Positions 14,803 to 21,816 of a DNA stretch of 35,651 nucleotides are shown here, one piece after another (positions within the stretch are counted from its first letter, which is position 1; every line of letters starts with the position of its first letter). The position numbers and the translations under genes are program-made. The notes beneath the pieces are model-generated. The model saw only the letters and a program-made list of their open reading frames with translations, was not told where the DNA came from and made no database searches. The stretch is from Actinomycetota bacterium (GTDB lineage: Bacteria; Actinomycetota; Coriobacteriia; Anaerosomatales; UBA912): the NCBI GenBank assembly GCA_023488435.1, contig JAMDCK010000004.1, positions 1 through 35,651 of the forward strand, written 5' to 3'.

Positions 14803-15659
14803 GGGACAGCGCCAAAGCCTATCGGAAGCTAAAAGCCAACCCGTACCTACCGTGGTCGGCTCGGATCACCTCGATCACACAACTGACCGAGAAAGAACGA
14901 CTCTTCGAGTTCCGCCTCATCGACGATGACGTCAGGGATGCCTTCGATTTCGATGCGGGCCAATTCGTCGAGCTGTCGATCTTCGGGGTCGGTGAAGCGC
15001 CGATCTCGATCTCCTCGGCGCCGTCGAAGCAAGGCTTCCTGGAGCTTTGCGTGCGTGAGTCAGGGGACGTCACGGGCTCGCTGCACAAGATGCAATGCGG
15101 CGACATCGTGGGGATACGCGGGCCTTTCGGCAAGGGATTCCCGTTCGAGGAGATGAAAGGCCACGACGTCCTGCTTGTGGCCGGCGGCCTGGGTATCGCG
15201 CCTTTGAAGTCGCTGATCAACCACATCCACGATGAGAGGCACAGCTTTGGCAAGGTGACCATCTTGTATGGCTCGCGCACGCCTGCTGAGCTGCTCTTCC
15301 GCCAGCAGTTCGACATGTGGAAGCACCGCGAGGATTTCGAGTTGATCATGACCGTCGACCAACCGGACGAGACCTGGGATGGCGAGGTCGGATTGGTCAC
15401 CAGGCTCTTCGACAGGCTCGATATCGACCCAGGGAACACCTACGCTGCCATCTGCGGCCCTCCAGTGATGTACCGCTTCGTCATCGACGAGATGCGCAAG
15501 AAGGCGATGCACGTCGATCGCATCTATGTGAGCTTCGAGCGTCGGATGAAGTGCGGAATCGGCAAGTGCGGCCACTGTGGCGTGGGTCATCAATACGCCT
15601 GCGTCGACGGCCCGGTCTTCAACTACTGGGAAGCGATGAACCTCCAGGAGGCGATCTAA
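14799..15659 (+). CDS. hydG: Group 3b-like [NiFe] hydrogenase, gamma (FAD/NAD(P)-binding) subunit
   Basis: A 286-aa ferredoxin-reductase-type subunit. It has an FAD-binding domain (RLIDDDV to the SISSAPSK segment near residue 70), a nucleotide-binding domain with VAGGLGIAPLKSLI near residue 128 and CGPPVMYRF, and a C-terminal [2Fe-2S] motif CGIGKCGHCGVG...C starting near residue 251. It connects NAD(P)H to the beta-subunit clusters in the cytoplasm. AsrB of sulfite reductase is a close relative, but the downstream hydrogenase genes decide. The stop is followed immediately by the GTG of hydD. Confidence 0.86.
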   Translation: MRDSAKAYRKLKANPYLPWSARITSITQLTEKERLFEFRLIDDDVRDAFDFDAGQFVELSIFGVGEAPISISSAPSKQGFLELCVRESGDVTGSLHKMQCGDIVGIRGPFGKGFPFEEMKGHDVLLVAGGLGIAPLKSLINHIHDERHSFGKVTILYGSRTPAELLFRQQFDMWKHREDFELIMTVDQPDETWDGEVGLVTRLFDRLDIDPGNTYAAICGPPVMYRFVIDEMRKKAMHVDRIYVSFERRMKCGIGKCGHCGVGHQYACVDGPVFNYWEAMNLQEAI

Positions 15660-16403
15660 GTGGCGCCTCGCGTCGTCGTCATCGGCCTGGCCAGCGACTA
15701 TGGCTGCCAGGTACAGCTCACCAACATGGGCGACCAGCTCCTTGATGCGCTCGGGCTCATCGACCTGTCCTACTGGCAGCTCGTCTCGAGCGGACACATG
15801 CCTGCCGAGTACGACGTCGCCATCATCGAAGGCGCTGTGACTACCGAGGAACACCAGGCCCTGCTTCGGCAGGTAAGATCGACCGCATCGACGGTCATCG
15901 CGATCGGGGCCTGTGCAATCACGGGAGGCATCCCCGGCCTTGCGAATCACGGAGCGCTGGAGAAACACGCTCAAAGCGTGTACGCCGCCGAGAAGGACAC
16001 CGTGGCTGCGGGGCGGGTGTCGCCCACCCCGATCGAGTCCGTGATCGAGGTCGACTATCACGTGCCCGGGTGTCCCATCCAGCCGGCTGAGTTCCTCTCG
16101 GTGCTCCAAAAGGCGCTTCGAGGGCTGGCGAACCGCGTACCGCGCGAACCGCTTTGCGCCGAGTGCAAGGTGACTGAGACCGTGTGCTTCTACGAGAAGG
16201 GCATCGTGTGCCTGGGGCTCGTTTCCCGCGCCGGATGCGGTGCGGTGTGCGTCGTGCACGGTCGGCCCTGCACAGCTTGTCGAGGCATCAATGAGGATGC
16301 CAACCTCGACACTGCGCGCGATATCGCACAGAAGCACTCCGTTTCGCCCGCAGCGCTCGATGTCGCGCTCGACCTTTACAACTCGACCTCGGGGGTCCGA
16401 TGA
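15660..16403 (+). CDS. hydD: Group 3b-like [NiFe] hydrogenase, delta (small) subunit with an atypical proximal cluster site
   Basis: The 247-aa hydrogenase small subunit starts at a GTG directly after the hydG stop, with AGGAGG upstream. The normal proximal [4Fe-4S] ligands are two Cys in CxxC, one in a GxC segment and one in PGCP. Here the first motif reads SDYGC (Asp13, Cys16), so the first Cys is replaced by Asp, while GACAITGG and VPGCP are normal. The C-terminal third has many Cys (CAECK, CFY, CLG, AGCGAVC, CTAC) for two more clusters. The codon for Asp13 is GAC. The stop overlaps the hydA start by 4 bases (16400-16403). Confidence 0.86.
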   Translation: MAPRVVVIGLASDYGCQVQLTNMGDQLLDALGLIDLSYWQLVSSGHMPAEYDVAIIEGAVTTEEHQALLRQVRSTASTVIAIGACAITGGIPGLANHGALEKHAQSVYAAEKDTVAAGRVSPTPIESVIEVDYHVPGCPIQPAEFLSVLQKALRGLANRVPREPLCAECKVTETVCFYEKGIVCLGLVSRAGCGAVCVVHGRPCTACRGINEDANLDTARDIAQKHSVSPAALDVALDLYNSTSGVR

Positions 16404-17662
16404 GCACTCTCAAGATAGAGCACGTGGCGCGGATCGAGGGGCACGGCACCGTCTCGGTCAACGTCGAAGACGGCGTGGTGCGCGAGATTCGCATGGACGT
16501 CATCGAGCCGGCCCGATTCTTCGAGTCGATGGTCGCCGGCCGACGCTTCGACGAGGTCCCGCTCATCACCAGCCGCATCTGCGGAATATGCTCCCCCAAC
16601 CACATGGTCACGAGCCTAAAATCGATCGAGGCTGCGATGGGAGTCGAAGTCAGCGAGCGCACCAAGCAGATGCGTCAGCTCCTCGTCTATGGCTCGTTCC
16701 TACAGAACCATGCGACGCACCTCTACCTCCTCGCAGCGCCCGACTACGTGGGGCTACCCAGCGCGCTACCGCTTGCGGACTCTCTGCCCGATGTCTTGCA
16801 GCGCGCCTTGCGCATCAAGAAGCTCGGAAACGACCTCACGACGCTTATCGGCGGCCGACCGGTCCATCCGATCACAGCTGCGGTGGGTGGCTTCACGCAT
16901 GAGCCGTCCCCGGGTGGGCTTCTTGCGATCTCCGAGAGACTGAAGGAGGCCGCACGCGATGCCGCCGACACGATCGAACTCGTCGGCGGATTCAGCGTCC
17001 CTGTGTTCGAGAGCTCTGCCGAGATGCTCGCACTGGTATCGGAGGACGAGTACGCGATCTACAACGGCGAAGTCGGCGCACTCGATGCCGGATGGCGACG
17101 CCCAGTCGCCGAGTACAAGTCGTTCATCACCGAATCGACCCCGGCCCACAGCAACGCCAAGCACTCGACACTCGACGGGCGCCCGTTCTTCGTGGGCGCT
17201 CTGGCCAGGGTGAACCTTTCGTGGCGCCACCTGACTCCGGCCGCGCAGACGGTCGCGATGCGGGCGGGCTTCAAGCTGCCGTCGCGCAACCCCTTCATGA
17301 ACAACCTGTGTCAGGCGATCGAGCTACTCGACGCGACGCAGCGTTGCGCGCACCTGTGCGAGGAGCTCGCCGAGGGCAACGGCTCTACAAGCCCTGTGGC
17401 TTTCTCGGTACGTGCGGGAGCCGGTGCGGGCGCAACCGAAGCGCCGAGAGGTACGCTCTACCATCACATCGAGATCGACGAGAGCGGCCTAGTCGTCGCA
17501 GGTGACGTCATCACGCCGACGGCGCAGAACCTTGCGTGCCTCGAGGCCGACATGAGGGCTTTCGCCCCGCAAGTCGCCGGCCTGCCAGAGTCCGAGTTCG
17601 TCCTCCGGATCGAGCAGCTCGTAAGGTCGTACGACCCCTGCCTATCGTGCGCGGTGCACTAG
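16400..17662 (+). CDS. hydA: Group 3b-like [NiFe] hydrogenase, alpha (large, catalytic) subunit
   Basis: The 420-aa catalytic subunit carries the Ni-Fe ligand pairs as RICGICSPNH (Cys61, Cys64) and a C-terminal DPCLSC (Cys414, Cys417). IEHVARIEGHG at the N-terminus is typical of the family. The reading frame ends at AVH-stop, directly at the conserved His420. The short peptide normally removed by a maturation endopeptidase is therefore absent. All four ligands are standard Cys codons, with no selenocysteine. With hydBGD it would form a cytoplasmic heterotetramer that oxidises or evolves H2 with NAD(P)(H) and may reduce sulfur. No hyp maturation genes are in the window. Confidence 0.9.
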   Translation: MSTLKIEHVARIEGHGTVSVNVEDGVVREIRMDVIEPARFFESMVAGRRFDEVPLITSRICGICSPNHMVTSLKSIEAAMGVEVSERTKQMRQLLVYGSFLQNHATHLYLLAAPDYVGLPSALPLADSLPDVLQRALRIKKLGNDLTTLIGGRPVHPITAAVGGFTHEPSPGGLLAISERLKEAARDAADTIELVGGFSVPVFESSAEMLALVSEDEYAIYNGEVGALDAGWRRPVAEYKSFITESTPAHSNAKHSTLDGRPFFVGALARVNLSWRHLTPAAQTVAMRAGFKLPSRNPFMNNLCQAIELLDATQRCAHLCEELAEGNGSTSPVAFSVRAGAGAGATEAPRGTLYHHIEIDESGLVVAGDVITPTAQNLACLEADMRAFAPQVAGLPESEFVLRIEQLVRSYDPCLSCAVH

Positions 17663-17677
17663 GGGCTTTCTAGCGCC

Positions 17678-19294
17678 TCAGCCGCGGTAGCGGTTGGTGA
17701 CAGGCATTCGGCGGTCCCTGCCGAAGGCCTTGGTGGTCACCCGGATGCCGAGCGGCCCTTGACGACGCTTGTACTCCGCAAGGTCGACCATCCTGCACAC
17801 GCGCTTCACTGTATCCTCGTCGTGACCGTGCGCCACGATCTCCTCGGGCGAAAGCTCATCGACGACGTAGGCCGCCAGTATCGCATCCAGTTCGTCGTAC
17901 GGTGGCAGCGCGTCCTGGTCGGTCTGGTTCTGGCGTAGCTCGGCGCTGGGGGGCTTGGCCATCGTGCTCGCCGGGATGATCTCGGCATCTCGATTGCGCC
18001 ACCGAGCCAGCTCCCACACCCGCGTCTTGAAGACGTCCTTGAGCGGCGCGATCCCGCCCACCATGTCGCCGTAGAGCGTCGAGTAGCCCACCGAGATCTC
18101 GCTCTTGTTGCCAGTTGACAGCACCAACCAGCCGAACTTGTTCGAGAGTGCCATGAGCAGCATCCCACGCACTCTGGCCTGCAGGTTCTCCTCGGTGACG
18201 TCGGATTCGCGCCCCTCGAAGACCGGCTGCAGCGTATCCAGCATCGCCGAGAAGGCCGGCTCGATGGAAAGCTCCATCACCTCGATGCCGAGATTGGTCG
18301 CAAGCGCGAGTGCATCCTCGATGCTGCCAGGCGACGAATAGCGCGAGGGCATGATCACCCCGTGGACGTGGGCCGCGCCAAGCGCATCGGTGGCGATTGC
18401 GGCGACCAACGCCGAGTCGATGCCGCCAGAGAGTCCCAGCACGACGTCGGTGAAGCCGTTCTTGCGCACATAGTCCCCCAGGCCGAGGACAAGCGCACTG
18501 TAGACCTCCTCGGTGCCAGACACGATCGGGGCGAGCGGCGCAAGCGGCACCACCCCAGGCGCACCACGGGGCATACCCCCCACATCGGCGAGCAGCAGAT
18601 CCTCGGCGAACCCCGTCGCGCGCGCCATCACTTCGCCTTCGGGCGAGAACACGACCGAGCGCCCGTCGAAGACGAGCTCGTCCTGCCCCCCCACGAGATT
18701 GCAGTACGCGAGCCACACTCCGTTGTCGGCAGCTCGGCTGCGAAGCACCGCCACGCGCTCGGCTCCCTTGCCCGCGTGCAGCGGCGAGGCCGAGATGTTG
18801 ACGACCAGGTCGGCACCTGCGCAAGCCGCTTGCGCCACGACGTCGGGCATCCACACATCCTCGCAGATGGTCATCGCGATGCGGAGACCACCGAAGGACA
18901 CGACCTCAAGCTCGTGTCCAGGTTCGAAGTAGCGCTTCTCATCGAAGGCGCCGTAGTTGGGAAGATGTCGCTTGTGGTAGACCGCCTGGACCCGGCCGTC
19001 GTAGCAAAGCGCTGCAGCGTTTCGCAAGGCCCCTTCGGCCCGATCCGCGAAGCCGACTATCGCAGCGACATCCTCACACGCCGAGGCGACCCGGGCCAGA
19101 GCCTCGCGGTTATCCATCACGAATTGCGCCCTGCCGAGAAGGTTCTCAGGCGGGTATCCGGTAAGCGTCAGCTCAGGGAAGACCACCAGTTCCGCCCCCG
19201 CCCGCGCCCCACCGCTCAGAGCATCGAGTACCTTTGCGGTATTGCCCGTGATGTCACCCACGACCGTGTTGATCTGAGCGAGAGCGATGCGCAC
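17678..19294 (-). CDS. nadE: Glutamine-dependent NAD+ synthetase
   Basis: The 538-aa two-domain enzyme makes the final step of NAD+ synthesis (deamido-NAD to NAD). The N-terminal nitrilase-like glutaminase domain shows MRIALAQINTVVGD, FPELTLTGYPPENL (catalytic Glu), KRHLPNYGAFDE (Lys) and TICEDVW (Cys). The C-terminal synthetase domain has the ATP-pyrophosphatase loop LGLSGGIDSALVAA and STGNKSEISVGYSTLYGD. Length and order match glutamine-using NadE. The ATG at 19294 gives the family N-terminus. It converges on hydA with only 15 bp between stops. Confidence 0.93.
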   Translation of the reverse strand: MRIALAQINTVVGDITGNTAKVLDALSGGARAGAELVVFPELTLTGYPPENLLGRAQFVMDNREALARVASACEDVAAIVGFADRAEGALRNAAALCYDGRVQAVYHKRHLPNYGAFDEKRYFEPGHELEVVSFGGLRIAMTICEDVWMPDVVAQAACAGADLVVNISASPLHAGKGAERVAVLRSRAADNGVWLAYCNLVGGQDELVFDGRSVVFSPEGEVMARATGFAEDLLLADVGGMPRGAPGVVPLAPLAPIVSGTEEVYSALVLGLGDYVRKNGFTDVVLGLSGGIDSALVAAIATDALGAAHVHGVIMPSRYSSPGSIEDALALATNLGIEVMELSIEPAFSAMLDTLQPVFEGRESDVTEENLQARVRGMLLMALSNKFGWLVLSTGNKSEISVGYSTLYGDMVGGIAPLKDVFKTRVWELARWRNRDAEIIPASTMAKPPSAELRQNQTDQDALPPYDELDAILAAYVVDELSPEEIVAHGHDEDTVKRVCRMVDLAEYKRRQGPLGIRVTTKAFGRDRRMPVTNRYRG

Positions 19295-19405
19295 TGCGGA
19301 TACCTGTCCTTCAAAGTCGACATCGGGTGCGATTGATGTGTTCAGGATATCACGAGAGCCTGCGCGAAGTGGACGGATGCAACGCGCGACCCACTGTGAA
19401 AAGAG

Positions 19406-19426
19406 ATTGTAACCCCGTGTTACAAT
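19406..19426. promoter_or_regulatory. Perfect 8-bp dyad operator between nadE and the SDR gene
   Basis: ATTGTAAC (19406-19413) and GTTACAAT (19419-19426) are perfect inverted arms around CCCGT. The right arm contains TACAAT, a good -10 for the rightward gene, so a bound regulator would block it. The shape suits a dimeric TetR- or GntR-type repressor. No regulator gene is adjacent, so the binder is unknown. It lies 50 nt before the SDR start and 112 nt before nadE. Confidence 0.55.
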
Positions 19427-19476
19427 GCGAGTGTGTGGCCACTTGGGTCACCAGGGGCAAGGAAGGATGGCGTTGT

Positions 19477-20289
19477 ATGAAAACCGGCGGCAAGACAATC
19501 GTAGTGACTGGTGGCGGAAGCGGTATCGGGCGCGAACTTGTGCTCGACCTTCTCGATAGGGGGGCTCGCGTAGCGGCTCTCGATGTCATCGAGGCGGCAC
19601 TGCAAGCTACTGCTGAACTCGCAGGCGATCACCGAGACAGGCTCTCCCTGCACGCGATCGACATCACGGACCGCGAGGCGGTCGAATCGCTCCCTTCGGC
19701 AGTCATCGAAGCACACGGCCAGGTAGACGGCCTCATCAACTGCGCTGGCATCATCCAGCCATTCGTGAAGCTCGATAAACTCGAGTACTGCGCCATGGAG
19801 CGCGTCATCGACGTGAACTTCTGGGGCACGATGTACATGACAAAGGCTTTCCTTCCGCATCTGCTCGAACGCCCTGCGGCGCATATCGTGAACCTTTCGA
19901 GCATGGGCGGATTCCTGCCGGTCCCCGGACAGACCGTCTACGGCGCTTCCAAGGCAGCCGTGAAGCTGCTGACCGAGGGGCTCCACTCGGAACTCACCGA
20001 GACCAAAGTGAGCGTGACAGTCGTGTTCCCGGGAGCCATCGAGACGAACATCTCAACGAACTCCGGGGTCGCGCCCCCCGCCTCGGCAGGCCCGAGTCAG
20101 CAGGAGCGCAAGTTCAAGATGACTTCGCCCGCAGTCGCAGCAAAGACGATCATCGACGCCATGGAGCGGGATGCCTATCGCGTGACGGTCGGGCCAGATG
20201 CCAAGACCATGGACTGGCTTTCCAGGGTCATGCCCGAATGGGCGGCTGGCTTCATCTACAAGCAGATGAAGACGCTACTCGATCGGTAA
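19477..20289 (+). CDS. Short-chain dehydrogenase/reductase (SDR), NAD(P)-dependent
   Basis: The 270-aa protein has the classical SDR cofactor motif TGGGSGIG (about residues 11-18), NCAGI, and the catalytic Ser-Tyr-Lys set as NLSSMGG and VYGASKAAVK (Tyr near 154). The frame is open to 19327, but the ATG at 19477 has AAGGAAGGA upstream and gives the normal family start, while the upstream part contains the dyad operator. SDRs of this kind oxidise or reduce alcohols, ketones or acyl chains; nothing nearby fixes the substrate. The C-terminal half (from the PPASAGPS linker onward) resembles lipid- or steroid-type SDRs, which is only suggestive. Its stop lies 6 bp from the converging antiporter gene. 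Confidence 0.85.
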   Translation: MKTGGKTIVVTGGGSGIGRELVLDLLDRGARVAALDVIEAALQATAELAGDHRDRLSLHAIDITDREAVESLPSAVIEAHGQVDGLINCAGIIQPFVKLDKLEYCAMERVIDVNFWGTMYMTKAFLPHLLERPAAHIVNLSSMGGFLPVPGQTVYGASKAAVKLLTEGLHSELTETKVSVTVVFPGAIETNISTNSGVAPPASAGPSQQERKFKMTSPAVAAKTIIDAMERDAYRVTVGPDAKTMDWLSRVMPEWAAGFIYKQMKTLLDR

Positions 20290-20295
20290 TGCGGA

Positions 20296-21225
20296 TCAGG
20301 ACGGGCCCATCTGCACGATGGCGACCAGGTAGACAACGTAAGTCGCCATCAGAAGGATTCCGCGTTTCCTGCCGATGAAACCGCCGCGCGCCGGGTAGCT
20401 GAGCGCCACCACCGCGAATCCGAACGCTAACACCACGGCCAATCCCCCCATCCCGAAGGTGATCGGGTGCATGATCGCGGCGATACCTACAATCCAAAGG
20501 CCGTTGAAGATGTTGCTGCCCAGTATGGTTCCGAGCCCAACTTCGTCGTGCCCGCGGAGCTTCGAGATAATCACTGTTGCGAGTTCAGGGGTACCCGTGC
20601 CCAGAGCCACAATCGTCGCCGAGATCACGAACTTGTCCAACCCGAGGTCAGCGGCTATGCCCCCGGCGCTCGCCACGATGAAGTTTCCCGCACCTATCAG
20701 GAACGCTAGTCCGACGATGCCTGACCCGAGTGCGAGCCAGTTCCGATGCTCGCCCAGGACCTCAGCAGCTGCATTGCGCTCCTTGCGGGCCTCGGCGATC
20801 ACAAAGAACAGCCAAACGAAGAACGCAAGCAGTATCGCAATGCCGTCGAACCGGGAAAGCTCGCCATCGAACGCTAGGGTCGCGATGAAGATGGGAGCTA
20901 GGAGCGCCACGGTGAAATCGCGCCTGATGCTTTGCCGGGAGGCCTGGATTCCTGAAATCACTAGCGCAAGAGCGAGGATGAGGGCGACATTGACGACGTT
21001 GCTGCCCAACGCATCACCCAGTGCAATCTCTGGAATACCTGCACCCGCCGAACTGATGGCAACAAAGAACTCCGGGCTCGATGTGGCGAATGCCGCTATG
21101 GAAGCTCCAATGATGCCTGGTGAGATTCTTGCCCACTCGGCGATACCCACTGCCCCTCGAACGAAAAGCTCGCCGCCGACGCCCGCGCACAAAACTCCAA
21201 GCAGTAGTAGTAGATAGTCGTTCAT
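20296..21225 (-). CDS. CaCA-family calcium/sodium antiporter (YrbG-like)
   Basis: A 309-aa membrane protein with about ten hydrophobic segments and the two alpha repeats of the Ca2+:cation antiporter family: GASIAAFATSSPEFFVAI with GDALGSNVVN in the first half, and VALGTGTPELATVII with GTILGSNIFNGL in the second. These contain the paired Ser/Thr-Pro-Glu and Gly-Ser-Asn ion-binding residues. The longer frame (to 21306) is rejected because GGGAG precedes the ATG at 21225, which begins directly with a membrane segment. It would exchange Ca2+ for Na+ or H+ across the cytoplasmic membrane. Confidence 0.87.
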   Translation of the reverse strand: MNDYLLLLLGVLCAGVGGELFVRGAVGIAEWARISPGIIGASIAAFATSSPEFFVAISSAGAGIPEIALGDALGSNVVNVALILALALVISGIQASRQSIRRDFTVALLAPIFIATLAFDGELSRFDGIAILLAFFVWLFFVIAEARKERNAAAEVLGEHRNWLALGSGIVGLAFLIGAGNFIVASAGGIAADLGLDKFVISATIVALGTGTPELATVIISKLRGHDEVGLGTILGSNIFNGLWIVGIAAIMHPITFGMGGLAVVLAFGFAVVALSYPARGGFIGRKRGILLMATYVVYLVAIVQMGPS

Positions 21226-21277
21226 CGCGACTCCCGTTCCCCTTGGCCCCTGATGTAAAGCAGGTATATAGCCGCTT

Positions 21278-21306
21278 AGTATACCGAAAGCCCGATGCGG
21301 CGACAA
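21278..21306 (-). promoter_or_regulatory. Promoter of the CaCA antiporter gene
   Basis: On the minus strand TTGTCG (21306-21301) and TATACT (21283-21278) are 17 bp apart, about 50 bp upstream of the start at 21225. The -10 matches 5 of 6. Confidence 0.5.
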
Positions 21307-21354
21307 TAGAGTTGTCTCTGTGCGGTTAGGCCCGCATTTCGCTGCTGTCAGGAC

Positions 21355-21720
21355 CTACTTGCCTGGTGCGCTGTACAGCGGCCGAACCTCGACGCCTCCG
21401 TCGCGGACAGCGGGATGTTGCTGCGCAATGCGCACCGCAGTGTCGATGTCGCGCGCCGAGAGCACGAAAAGCGCCGCCACCACCAAATCAGACTCGACAA
21501 GCGGTCCGCTGCTCACCGTCTCGCCGCTGATCGACTTCGCCGAGGTGCTCGGCTCGAAGGCGAACCCCCGCTCCGCCGAGAAGTACGAGCCTCCCAACAC
21601 CTTGCCGCCCAGCTCCTTGGCGAGCGCAGCGTAGCCGTCGATCCGCTCGAGGTATTCGGGGGCGAGTGCCATCGGGTCTGCGGGTGCCGGCGAGTAGACT
21701 ATGACTGCGTACTGAGGCAT
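21355..21720 (-). CDS. YCII-related (DGPF) domain protein
   Basis: A 121-aa protein starting MPQYAVIVYSPAPAD with the compact ferredoxin-like fold pattern of YCII-related proteins; SYFSAERGFAFEP, DLVVAALFVLSARDIDTAV and GGVEVRPLY are the recognisable parts. AAGGAG lies before the ATG at 21720. Members are often annotated as DGPF-domain proteins with no known reaction; some occur beside sigma factors, but none is here. Function unknown. Confidence 0.7.
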   Translation of the reverse strand: MPQYAVIVYSPAPADPMALAPEYLERIDGYAALAKELGGKVLGGSYFSAERGFAFEPSTSAKSISGETVSSGPLVESDLVVAALFVLSARDIDTAVRIAQQHPAVRDGGVEVRPLYSAPGK

Positions 21721-21816
21721 GAGCGACTCCTTGCGTCGGGGAACCGTCTATCGCAGAGGGTAGCATAGCGGGACGTGTGGGTGGCACTGTATGTCACTAA
21801 CACATGAGCACCTAAT

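Noticed and set aside
15060-16337. Minus-strand open frame of 425 codons across hydG and hydD
   Set aside because: Antisense to clear hydrogenase genes, no recognisable domain, no ribosome site of note.
17638-17662. Selenocysteine in the hydrogenase large subunit
   Set aside because: All four Ni ligands are TGC cysteine codons; no in-frame TGA.
18362-19336. Plus-strand open frame of 324 codons over nadE
   Set aside because: Shadow of nadE; low-complexity Arg/His composition and no motif.
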